13,729 nt of DNA from an uncultured Thermomicrobiales bacterium. Its GTDB lineage: Bacteria > Chloroflexota > Chloroflexia > Thermomicrobiales > UBA6265. Of this stretch, positions 1 to 9,773 are shown piece by piece. Both the position numbers and the translations under genes were made by a program. The notes below the pieces were generated by a model. That model ran no database searches, was not told where the DNA came from, and saw only the letters and a program-made list of their open reading frames with translations. Position 1 is the first letter of the stretch. Each line of letters begins with the position of its first letter. The stretch lies in contig CADCWK010000424.1 in the NCBI GenBank assembly GCA_902806375.1, forward strand, positions 1 through 13,729, given 5' to 3'.

Positions 1-577
1 GGGAGTGCCGGGTTGCCGCGGCCCGCAGCCCATTGACGGTGACGAGTGCGGTGGAGACGAACAGGGTCAGGCCGAGCCCGACCCGCCAGTCCAGCCAGAA
101 GAGGACGCCGAGGACCCCGAGGATCAGAGCGGCGTTGCCGAGGACGTAGACCGCGAAGCGGGACAATAGCCGGGCCATCGTCCCGATATCGCCGTCGACC
201 CGCTCGATCAACTCGCCGGGCGTATGGGCGTGGTGAAAGGCGGCGTCCAGGTGGAGCAGGTGGGAGGCGAGGTCTTCGCGGAGGGCATTCGTGGCGCCCC
301 ACGCGACGCGCTCGGCGACCCAGGTCTCGCCGAGGCCAAGGCCCTGTCCGAGCAGTCCCAGGACGAGCGTGAGCACGGCCAGGGTGAGCAACGTCCGCAT
401 CGCACCGTCGCCCGTCGCCTCGTCGAGGAACCGGGCCGCCGCGAGCGGGGTCGCGATCTGGACCGCGATGGTGCCGACCAGGACCGCACCGAGCAGGAGG
501 AGGCGATTGCGCCAGGGACGGAGATACCGGATGAGCAGCGACCATTCGGGTGATCGGGAAGAGGTGGCGATGGGCAT
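1..577 (-). CDS. ABC exporter, N-terminal transmembrane domain (partial)
   Basis: The frame stays open from the ATG at 577 to the window edge (192 complete codons), so the rest of the membrane domain and any ATP-binding domain lie outside. The translation reads as a type 1 ABC exporter membrane domain. Hydrophobic stretches lie at about residues 25-48, 62-83 and 142-184. Between them is the cytoplasmic-loop signature around residues 99-131 (LREDLASHLLHLDAAFHH followed by TPGELIERVDGDI), typical of the F...TGELixR...D motif of these exporters. Such proteins pump drugs, lipids or peptides out of the cell using ATP; the substrate cannot be told from this half. An in-frame ATG at 607 would add 10 residues. 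Neither start has a perfect ribosome site, but GGGAG lies about 10 nt before 577. The gene follows the pyr operon on the same strand but appears to have its own promoter and long leader. Confidence 0.88.
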   Translation of the reverse strand, partial: MPIATSSRSPEWSLLIRYLRPWRNRLLLLGAVLVGTIAVQIATPLAAARFLDEATGDGAMRTLLTLAVLTLVLGLLGQGLGLGETWVAERVAWGATNALREDLASHLLHLDAAFHHAHTPGELIERVDGDIGTMARLLSRFAVYVLGNAALILGVLGVLFWLDWRVGLGLTLFVSTALVTVNGLRAAATRHS

Positions 578-695
578 TGTCCGGGGACTCCCGCGTGCCG
601 ACGACATGACGACAGCCCCACGGAGGATCCCGTGAGGTCAGCGATCGGTCATGCGCAGGGGCGGAGTCAGCGGTGTCGTCGGAGCGGCGCCCTCG

Positions 696-716
696 GACTC
701 TCCGGTATCGGGAGTC
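696..716 (-). other. Hairpin in the exporter leader
   Basis: GACTC(T)CCG-GTAT-CGGGAGTC folds into an 8-bp stem with one bulged base and a 4-nt loop. It lies between the candidate leader ORF and the exporter start. There is no T-tract, so it does not look like a simple intrinsic terminator. Confidence 0.4.
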
Positions 717-735
717 GCCGGGACCTGGCCGCCGG

Positions 736-792
736 TTATGCCTGGGGAGCGGAGCCCAGTGCCCGTGCGCAGTACGTCGTCGTTGCGGTCAT
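736..792 (-). other. Possible leader peptide ORF upstream of the ABC exporter
   Basis: An ATG at 792 opens an 18-codon frame (MTATTTYCARALGSAPQA) ending in TAA at 736-738. GGGAGG (802-807) lies 9 nt upstream, a better ribosome site than the exporter itself has. An alternative ATG at 798 would add two residues. The ORF falls inside the predicted transcript from the 856-885 promoter and is followed by a hairpin (696-716). Leader ORFs of this kind control some resistance exporters and methylases by ribosome stalling; that role here is inference. It may equally be a chance ORF. Confidence 0.3.
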
Positions 793-855
793 GGACATGA
801 GCCTCCCGGGAGTCGTGGCTGACGGTCGGGCTACCAGGGGGCAGCACCAGGCGGG

Positions 856-885
856 ACCTTATCAGCCACTCGGCGTCACCGTCAA
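856..885 (-). promoter_or_regulatory. Candidate promoter for the ABC exporter gene
   Basis: On the minus strand, TTGACG (880-885) resembles the -35 consensus. After an 18-nt spacer it is followed by TAAGGT (856-861), preceded by TG at the extended -10 position (TGATAAGGT). Transcription would begin near 849, giving a leader of about 240-270 nt before the exporter start. The match is good for such a GC-rich background, but it is sequence evidence only. Confidence 0.5.
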
Positions 886-945
886 CCACTGACCTCCGTC
901 AGGTACGGTCAGGTCGCGGGGCGAGGTTCGCGGCTGCCGCCCGGA

Positions 946-1938
946 TCAGGCCGGGTCGTATGGGATGGCGAAGGCGATGTCGTCGGCCCGCATGCGGCGC
1001 GGCGGGAGGCCGTTCGGCAGGGCCGCGCCGACGATCTCCCCCAGCCGCGCGCACCCCTGGGCGTCCAGCCACGCGTCCAGTTCGTCGACGATGCCGACCA
1101 TCCGGCCGGGCTGCGCGAAGAAGCCGGTCCCGACCTGGACCGCGCTGGCGCCGGCCATGAAGAACTCGAGGGCGTCGTCCAGCCCCATGATGCCGCCCAG
1201 CCCGACCACGGGGATGCCGACGACCTGGGCGACCTGGTAGGTCATCCGGACGGCGACCGGCTTGATCGCCGGCCCGGACAGCCCCCCCGTCCGGTTGGCC
1301 AGCACCGGTCGACGCTTCCGGACGTCGATGCTCATGCCGACGAGCGTGTTGATCAGGCTGACGGCGTCCGCGCCACCCTCCTCGACCGCGATGGCGATGG
1401 CGGCGATGTCCGTCGCGCCGGGACTGAGCTTGACGATGATCGGCAGCGTGGTCGCCGCGCGCACCGCCGCCGTGACATCGCGGCTCATCGCGGCGTCCCA
1501 GCCGAAGCAGAAGCCGCCGGCGTTGACGTTCGGGCAGGAGATGTTGACTTCGAGCGCCGCTACTCCCGGCACCTCGTCGAGGCGGCGGGCCATGTCGGCG
1601 AAGTCGGCGACGGACTCGGCCGAGATGTTGACGATCGCGGGCAGCGACCAGCCCTCCCAGACCGGCGGGTACTTCCGGATGAAGGCGCGGATGCCGGGGT
1701 TCTGGAGGCCGATGGCGTTCAGCATCCCGCCCGGCGTCTCGGTGATCCGGGGCATCGGGTTGCCCGAGCGCGGCTCAGGGGTGATGCCCTTCGAGACGAA
1801 GGCGCCCAGCCGGTCGACGTCGATCGTCCCCTGGTACTCCTGGCCGTAGCCGAAACAGCCCGACGCGGCGATGACCGGATTGGCGAGGCGGAGTTCGCGT
1901 GGGTTGGACGGCGCCAGGTCGACCGACAGGTCAGCCAT
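946..1938 (-). CDS. pyrD: Dihydroorotate dehydrogenase B, catalytic subunit
   Basis: This 330-residue FMN-binding TIM-barrel enzyme oxidises dihydroorotate to orotate, the fourth step of UMP synthesis. It is the cytosolic class 1B type: it has the catalytic Cys135 in EVNISCPNVNAGG rather than the serine of the membrane-bound class 2 enzyme. Other family blocks are visible: GNPMPRITETPGGMLNAIGL (59-78), IIVKLSPG (167-174, Lys170), SLINTLVGMSID (194-205) and the phosphate-binding VVGLGGI (244-250). Length is close to the family norm, with perhaps 20 extra residues. The ATG at 1938 has an excellent AAGGAGG ribosome site. It follows pyrK by 33 nt, and PyrK is its electron-transfer partner, which fits a class 1B heterotetramer using NAD+. 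It is the last gene of the pyr operon. Confidence 0.96.
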   Translation of the reverse strand: MADLSVDLAPSNPRELRLANPVIAASGCFGYGQEYQGTIDVDRLGAFVSKGITPEPRSGNPMPRITETPGGMLNAIGLQNPGIRAFIRKYPPVWEGWSLPAIVNISAESVADFADMARRLDEVPGVAALEVNISCPNVNAGGFCFGWDAAMSRDVTAAVRAATTLPIIVKLSPGATDIAAIAIAVEEGGADAVSLINTLVGMSIDVRKRRPVLANRTGGLSGPAIKPVAVRMTYQVAQVVGIPVVGLGGIMGLDDALEFFMAGASAVQVGTGFFAQPGRMVGIVDELDAWLDAQGCARLGEIVGAALPNGLPPRRMRADDIAFAIPYDPA

Positions 1939-1971
1939 CGGTTCCCCTCCTTCCGGGTCGTGTCGACGCGC

Positions 1972-2820
1972 TCACCAGACGATCTCCTCGATGGGAAAGA
2001 CGGGACCGGTGACGCAGGACGTCTGCATCCCGTGGCGGGTGTCGATCACGCAGCCGAGACAGGCACCGACGCCGCAGGCCATCGAGCGCTCGACCGACAC
2101 GTGGACGCTGGGGCGGCGACCCACGCGGTGCTGCCGGATGACGCTGGCGAGCGACCGGAGCATCGGGTCGGGACCGCAGGCGAAGACCTGGTCGGCCCAC
2201 TGGAGGTAGTCCGGGACGAGGTCCGTCACGAAGCCGGCGTGACCCTGCGAGCCGTCGTCGGTCCCCACGACGTACTCGACTTCGGCCGGGAGGCGGGCAG
2301 CCGAGAGCAGGGTCGAGGCGGTCGACGCGCCCATCAGCAGGGTGACGCTCTGGCCCCGTGCCAGCGCCTCGTCGGTCAGGTGGACGAGCGGGGCGATCCC
2401 CACCCCGCCGGCGACCATCAGCAGCCGGTCGGCCCGGCTGGTCGCCTCGAAGTGGTTGCCGAGCGGACCCATGACATCGAGGACGTCACCGGCCGTCCGG
2501 GCGGCCAGCCACTGGCTGCCCCGCCCGAACGGCCGGACCAGCAGCGTCATCGTGTCATTGGCCGCATCGACCCCGAAGAAGGAGTAGGGTCGCCGCAACA
2601 GCGGGTCGAGCGACAGCGCGTCCCGGCAGAGGACATTGACGAACTGGCCCGGCCGGAGGCGATGGGCGACCCCCGGCGGCAGGGCGACCGTCAGGAGCGT
2701 GCAGTCGCCCATCTCGCGCTCGGTCGCGACGACCGTCGCGGCGAACTCCCGGTGGCCACTGGCCCGGGACCCCCGGACGGTGGCGACGTCCTCCGGCACC
2801 GGGTCGATCGATTCGGACAT
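1972..2820 (-). CDS. pyrK: Dihydroorotate dehydrogenase B, electron-transfer subunit
   Basis: The 282-residue protein is the FAD/[2Fe-2S] subunit that carries electrons from the FMN of PyrD to NAD+. Domain order is a FAD-binding beta-barrel with RRPYS (76-80), a NAD-binding region with GGVGIAP (138-144) and CGPDPM (215-220), and a C-terminal [2Fe-2S] site with Cys249, Cys254, Cys257 and Cys269 (C-x4-C-x2-C-x11-C). The spacing is that of PyrK. The N-terminus has about 25 polar residues before the conserved barrel, slightly longer than the usual 250-260-residue homologues; an internal start is possible. The ATG at 2820 has GGGAGG upstream. It begins 18 nt after the carB stop and precedes pyrD, so the two subunits are made together. 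Confidence 0.95.
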   Translation of the reverse strand: MSESIDPVPEDVATVRGSRASGHREFAATVVATEREMGDCTLLTVALPPGVAHRLRPGQFVNVLCRDALSLDPLLRRPYSFFGVDAANDTMTLLVRPFGRGSQWLAARTAGDVLDVMGPLGNHFEATSRADRLLMVAGGVGIAPLVHLTDEALARGQSVTLLMGASTASTLLSAARLPAEVEYVVGTDDGSQGHAGFVTDLVPDYLQWADQVFACGPDPMLRSLASVIRQHRVGRRPSVHVSVERSMACGVGACLGCVIDTRHGMQTSCVTGPVFPIEEIVW

Positions 2821-2838
2821 TGGCCTGACCCTCCCGCC

Positions 2839-6128
<3,290 letters not shown>

Positions 6129-6132
<4 letters not shown>

Positions 6133-7265
6133 GCGCCGGCCTCCGTGGTGCCCGTCGCCATGCGGTCGCGGACGGTCGCTAGGAACTGGTCGAAAAGCCC
6201 GCCGTTGTCGAGCGGACCCGGCGCCGCCTCCGGGTGGAATTGGACGGAGAGGACTGGTCGGGTGGCATGGCTGAGCCCTTCCACCGACCCGTCGTTGAGG
6301 TTGACCAGGGCGACCGTCCAGCCGTCGCCGGTCGGGATGGTGCCGGACTCGACCCGGAAGCCGTGGTTCTGGGCGGTGATCGAAACCCGGCCGGTGAGCC
6401 GGTTAATGACCGGGTGGTTGCCGCCGCGGTGGCCGAACTTCAGCTTGGTCGTCTCGGCGCCGATCGCCCGGGCCAGGAGCTGGTGACCCAGGCAGATGCC
6501 GAAGTAGGGGGTGTCGTTCGTCAGCAGCGACTGCACGACGTCGAGCCCCTCATCCAGGTTGGCGGGGTCACCGGGGCCGGGGGAGACGATCACCCCGTCC
6601 GGAGCGAGCGCCGCGATGTCGGCGGGGGACGAGCCGTAGGGGACGACCGTGACGCGGGCGCCGCGCTCCAGCAGCGCCCGGACGATGTTGCGCTTGACGC
6701 CGCAGTCGAGGACGACGATGTGGGCGCCGTCATTGGGGCCAAAGCGCTCGACGCTGGTGACCTTGACCTGGTCGACGACCCGCTGCTCGCCCGGCAGCGC
6801 GGCGTCGTTTGCCCGCTGGACGAGGTCGGCATCCGTCGCGCCCGTCCGGTCGTGGACGATCACGGCGCGCATGTCGCCGGCGGTCCGCAGGTGCCGCGTC
6901 AGGGCACGCGTGTCGATCCCGGCGATGGCGGGGATTCCCCACCGGCGGAGGTAGCCGTCGATCGTCCCGTCGGACTGGTAGTGGCTCGGCATGGCGGCGT
7001 GCTCGCGCACGATCAGCCCGTTGATCCATGGCTGTCGCGACTGGTCGTCATGACCGTTGACGCCGTAGTTGCCGATCAGCGGGTACGTCATGCAGACCAG
7101 TTGCCCCCGGAAGGACGGGTCGGTGCAGACCTCCTGGTAGCCGGTCATGGTCGTCGTGAAGACCGCCTCGCCGGCGGCGTCCGCCGGGGCGCCAAAGGCC
7201 GTCCCGTTGAAGATGGTGCCGTCCGCGAGAACGAGGGCGGCCGTGGTCCGGGGTTGGTACGTCAT
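6129..7265 (-). CDS. carA: Carbamoyl phosphate synthase, small (glutaminase) subunit
   Basis: The 378-residue protein hydrolyses glutamine and channels ammonia to CarB. The N-terminal CarA-specific domain (1-150) contains TTTMTGYQEVCTDPSFRGQ (37-55) and GIDTRALTRHLR (116-127). The C-terminal class I glutamine amidotransferase domain has the nucleophile Cys258 in GICLGHQLL and the rest of the triad, His344 and Glu346, in VQFHPEAAPGP. Length is normal. The ATG at 7265 has GGGAGGA about 10 nt upstream. It lies 49 nt after pyrC and shares a 4-nt overlap with carB, as expected for subunits needed in equal amounts. Confidence 0.97.
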
Positions 7266-7314
7266 CCGATGGAGTCCTCCCGTCGCGGCCAGCGTGGGGC
7301 GAGGTGTTCGGTCG

Positions 7315-8646
7315 TCACAGGCGATGCCGTTCCCTGCCGTCGACGAGGGTCAGGGTCGCCCGGCCCCGGACGGTCATGCCGAGCAGCGGCGTGTTCGCGC
7401 TCTTCGTGCGCAACGTCTCACGGCTGACCGTCCAGGCGAGGTCGGGGTCGATCAGTGTCACGTCGCCCGGTGTGCCGGGCTGGAGCGATCCGCCCGTGAT
7501 CCCGAACAGCTGGGCTGGCCGGGTACTCAGGCGATGGATGAGGTCGTGGATCGTCAGGTGTCCCGCGCGGACGAGTCCGAGCATGGTCGGCAGGGCCAGT
7601 TCCAGCCCGCTCATGCCCATCGGGGCCTCCGCGAAGGGCCGGGCCTTCTCGTCGTCGGCGTGCGGGGCGTGGTCGGTGGCGATGACGTCGAAGGTCCCGC
7701 GCTGCAGGTGGGCGAGCAGCGCCGAGGTGTCGGCCGGCGTCCGCAACGGCGGGTTGACCTTCGCCATCGGGTCTGGCGTGGGCACGTCTCGCCGGAGGGG
7801 CTGGTAGTCGGTGTGGAGGAGCGAGCCGTCGCCGTCCACCCAGGCCTCCGTCATCGTGAGATGGTGCGGCATGACCTCGGCGGTCACGTTGACGCCAGTC
7901 TGCTTGCCGGACAGGACGAGATCGGCCCCACGTCCGGTGCTGACATGGAGCACGTGGAGCCAGCCGCCGGTCAGGCGGGCCAGCATGATGTCGCGGGCGA
8001 TGACGATCTCCTCGGCCTCGGCCGGGATACCGTCGAGACCCAGCCGGGCTGCGATTGTCCCCTCGTGCATGGCACCGTGCGCCAGGGCAGCGTCCTCGCA
8101 GTGGACCATGACCGGGCGACCCGTGCGGGTCGATGCGAGGAGCGCGGCCCGCATGACGCCGCTGTCGGCGGTCGTGTCGCCATCGTCGGAGAACGCGAAG
8201 GCGCCGGCCTCGACCAGTGCGGCGTAGTCCACGGACTCGTGGCCGAGGCGTCCGCGGCTGATCGTCGCGATCGGGTAGACCCGGACGCTGCCGCTGGCCC
8301 TCGCATCCGCCAGGATATCGCCGATGATCTCGGCGCTATCGATCGCCGGGACCGTGTTCGGCATGGTGGCGACGGCGGTGAATCCACCCGCCGCTGCCGC
8401 CGCCGTCCCGGTCGCCATCGTCTCCTTGTGGTCCTGGCCAGGAACCCGGAGGTGGACATGGACGTCGATCAGACCCGGACTGACGATCAGACCGCTGGCG
8501 TCCACCTCCTGCTCGTTCGTGAGCGAGAGCTCTTCCCCGATCTCGCTGATATAGCCGTTGGTGATCCGGAGGTCGGCGACGGTGTCCGTCGCGGCGCCCG
8601 GATCGATGATGCGGCCGTTCCGGATCAGCCACGATGCGTCAGCCAC
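7315..8646 (-). CDS. pyrC: Dihydroorotase, type I
   Basis: This metal-dependent amidohydrolase converts N-carbamoyl-aspartate to dihydroorotate. I start it at the GTG at 8646 (443 residues): the family-conserved N-terminus (ADASWLIRNGRIIDPG) begins there, GAGGAG lies 10 nt upstream, and the frame further upstream is unrelated, low-quality sequence crossing a terminator-like structure. Metal and catalytic residues are present: His63 and His65 (DVHVHLR), Asp155 (FSDDGD), His182 (VHCED), His234 (HVLHVST) and Asp325 (ATDHAPH). After HLR the family usually has an acidic residue before PG; here it is Val68, a small oddity. It is the first structural gene of the operon, and its start overlaps the last 8 nt of a leader ORF (8639-8821). 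Confidence 0.94.
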   Translation of the reverse strand: MADASWLIRNGRIIDPGAATDTVADLRITNGYISEIGEELSLTNEQEVDASGLIVSPGLIDVHVHLRVPGQDHKETMATGTAAAAAGGFTAVATMPNTVPAIDSAEIIGDILADARASGSVRVYPIATISRGRLGHESVDYAALVEAGAFAFSDDGDTTADSGVMRAALLASTRTGRPVMVHCEDAALAHGAMHEGTIAARLGLDGIPAEAEEIVIARDIMLARLTGGWLHVLHVSTGRGADLVLSGKQTGVNVTAEVMPHHLTMTEAWVDGDGSLLHTDYQPLRRDVPTPDPMAKVNPPLRTPADTSALLAHLQRGTFDVIATDHAPHADDEKARPFAEAPMGMSGLELALPTMLGLVRAGHLTIHDLIHRLSTRPAQLFGITGGSLQPGTPGDVTLIDPDLAWTVSRETLRTKSANTPLLGMTVRGRATLTLVDGRERHRL

Positions 8647-8821
8647 GCTCTGGTCGCTCCTCGCTTGCCATGTCGATCGGAGCCGGAGCCGGGGGATGGG
8701 GCAAAAAAAAGGCCCGTCGGTCCGGAAGGGACCTCGAGGCGCTGAACGCCAGGGCGATATGCTGGACGTCTCCACCGAGGGCCTGCGACCGGCCCCCGGT
8801 TCCGCTCGCGTTACCCGACAT
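8639..8821 (-). CDS. Putative pyr operon leader peptide (60 aa)
   Basis: An ATG at 8821 is preceded by GAGG at 5 nt spacing and opens a 60-codon frame. It starts about 20 nt after the predicted transcription start and ends in TGA at 8639-8641, overlapping the first 8 nt of pyrC. The peptide begins MSGNASGTGG and contains RRAFFLPHPP, where the two Phe codons and a Leu codon are the U8 tract of the terminator. It shows no recognised domain. Position and overlap suggest its job is to bring a ribosome to the attenuator and hand it to pyrC, as in enterobacterial pyrBI. That role is inference; no homologue is known to me. A mundane alternative is a chance ORF in GC-rich DNA. Confidence 0.5.
   Translation of the reverse strand: MSGNASGTGGRSQALGGDVQHIALAFSASRSLPDRRAFFLPHPPAPAPIDMASEERPERG
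8703..8734 (-). terminator. Candidate attenuator terminator in the pyrC leader
   Basis: On the minus strand AGGTCC (8729-8734) can pair with GGGCCT (8710-8715), with one G-U pair and a 13-nt loop, followed immediately by eight consecutive T (8703-8710, the last shared with the stem). The U8 tract is the only such run in this GC-rich window. A competing local stem, GGTCC with GGACC, uses the same 5' arm. The 3' arm GGGCC is also complementary to GGCCC in the upstream hairpin (8779-8783), so alternative folds exist. It sits 57 nt before the pyrC start, within the leader ORF. Confidence 0.6.
8774..8800 (-). promoter_or_regulatory. Strong hairpin in the pyrC leader
   Basis: ACCGGGGGCC (8791-8800) pairs with GGCCCTCGGT (8774-8783) as an uninterrupted 10-bp stem with one G-U pair and a 7-nt loop (minus strand). 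It lies between the leader ORF start and the U8 terminator. It would be a natural pause hairpin or part of an antitermination switch. I do not find a convincing PyrR-binding consensus in it. Confidence 0.5.
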
Positions 8822-8846
8822 GCTCACCTCATCGAAAACTCGGGAG

Positions 8847-8875
8847 AGTGTAGGCGATCCGCCGCTCCCGATCAA
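8847..8875 (-). promoter_or_regulatory. Candidate promoter of the pyrC-carAB-pyrKD operon
   Basis: On the minus strand TTGATC (8870-8875) and TACACT (8847-8852) are separated by exactly 17 nt, matching a housekeeping-sigma promoter well. Transcription would begin near 8840, giving a leader of about 190 nt before pyrC that contains the leader ORF, the 10-bp hairpin and the U8 terminator. Confidence 0.6.
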
Positions 8876-9001
8876 CGCCGGGGGCCCCGCATGGGCCATG
8901 ATCCGGTCGCCATGGTCGCAGATGCGTCGGTCTGGCGTAGCGGTTGGATGACGGCTCGGCGGGCGGTAGTCCTCGCGGGCCGACCGGACGGAGGGACGCG
9001 G

Positions 9002-9742
9002 GTGACGGGCAGAGCAGCAGACGGGTCGACCACCTCGCCGGGCAAAGAGAGGAGGATCGCGGTTGACCGGCTCCGGTCCGCCAGGGTCTTCGACCTGCTC
9101 GACGAGACCTATGGGCGTCACCGGTGGCGCTCCCACGGGACGCCCCTCGACGAACTCATCGGCACGGTCCTGTCCCAGAACACGTCGAACGTCAACACGG
9201 CGCGTTCGTTCCGCTCGCTCCGGGCGGCGTTCCCGACATGGGAGGCCGTCCGCACGGCACCGGAGGAGGCCGTGATCGAGGCGATCCGGTCCGGCGGGCT
9301 GGCCCGGATCAAGGGGCCGCGCATCCAGGCGATCCTCTCCGCGATTGCCCGGGCGCACGGCAGACTGTCCCTGGATCATCTCGCCGACCTGCCGATCGAT
9401 GCAGCGAAGGCCGAGATGACGGCGCTCCACGGGGTCGGCCCGAAGACCGCCGCCTGCGTCCTGCTGTTCAGTCTCGGCCAGCCGGCGATGCCCGTCGACA
9501 CCCACGTCCACCGCGTCAGTGGACGCATCGGTCTCGTCCCACCGAGGACCTCCGCGGCGGCCTGCCAGCCCCTCCTCGAGGACCTGCTCGGCCGTGACCG
9601 TGACCGGATCCTGAACGGCCACCTCAACCTGATCGCGCACGGTCAGCAGGTGTGCCGCGCCCAACGCCCCAGGTGCGAGTCGTGCCCGCTCCAGTCCGAC
9701 TGCGACTATTACCGGGCCGTACGGGTCAGCGGCGACGGCTGA
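9002..9742 (+). CDS. nth: Endonuclease III-like DNA glycosylase/AP lyase
   Basis: The 246-residue protein belongs to the HhH-GPD base-excision repair family that removes oxidised pyrimidines and cuts the resulting abasic site. The helix-hairpin-helix LHGVGPKTA (142-150) holds the catalytic Lys148, and the catalytic Asp166 is in VDTHVHRVSGR. The C-terminal [4Fe-4S] loop has Cys218, Cys225, Cys228 and Cys234 with the exact C-x6-C-x2-C-x5-C spacing. The early SQNTSNVNT block (58-66) reads SQNT where many Endo III have SQQT or SAQT, so specificity may differ from E. coli Nth. I chose the GTG at 9002 because GGAGGGA lies 5 nt upstream and it gives near-normal length; an ATG at 8948 would add 18 residues. 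It is divergent from pyrC and 31 nt upstream of the next gene. Confidence 0.9.
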   Translation: MTGRAADGSTTSPGKERRIAVDRLRSARVFDLLDETYGRHRWRSHGTPLDELIGTVLSQNTSNVNTARSFRSLRAAFPTWEAVRTAPEEAVIEAIRSGGLARIKGPRIQAILSAIARAHGRLSLDHLADLPIDAAKAEMTALHGVGPKTAACVLLFSLGQPAMPVDTHVHRVSGRIGLVPPRTSAAACQPLLEDLLGRDRDRILNGHLNLIAHGQQVCRAQRPRCESCPLQSDCDYYRAVRVSGDG

Positions 9743-9773
9743 GCCTGCCAGCGGCTTAGAGGAAAGTGACATA

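Larger units (their letters stand above)
578..945 (-). other. Long intergenic leader/promoter region, no convincing gene
   Basis: This 368-nt gap between pyrD and the ABC exporter holds no ORF that looks like a protein; the longest (638-889, minus) has a random, proline/arginine/threonine-rich composition. It does hold a promoter-like pair (856-885), a possible short leader ORF with a good ribosome site (736-792) and several short hairpins: 889-902 (CTGAC/GTCAG), 696-716, and 619-634 (CACGG/CCGTG) just upstream of the exporter start. I see no T-rich terminator for the pyr operon here; the best hairpin after the pyrD stop is a weak GCGG-CTG-CCGC at 929-939. Confidence 0.6.

Noticed and set aside
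638..889. 83-codon minus-strand ORF in the exporter leader
   Set aside because: Composition looks random, and a better promoter and shorter ORF explain the region.
578..945. T-box, cobalamin, FMN or guanidine riboswitch in the exporter leader
   Set aside because: I looked for their conserved core sequences and found none.
7147..8745. Plus-strand ORF of 532 codons opposite pyrC (and a similar one at 6234-7427 opposite carA)
   Set aside because: Both are antisense shadows of conserved enzymes, with biased composition and no recognisable motif.
8647..8775. N-terminal extension of pyrC to 8775 (486 aa)
   Set aside because: The extension crosses the U8 terminator and does not resemble dihydroorotase. 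The GTG at 8646 has GAGGAG upstream and begins the conserved domain. A slippage-made fusion is noted only as a possibility.
8639..9772. Minus-strand ORF of 377 codons spanning the nth-like gene and the pyrC leader
   Set aside because: Most of it is antisense to the Endo III-like gene. Only its last 60 codons (from the ATG at 8821) lie downstream of the pyr promoter and were kept as the leader ORF.
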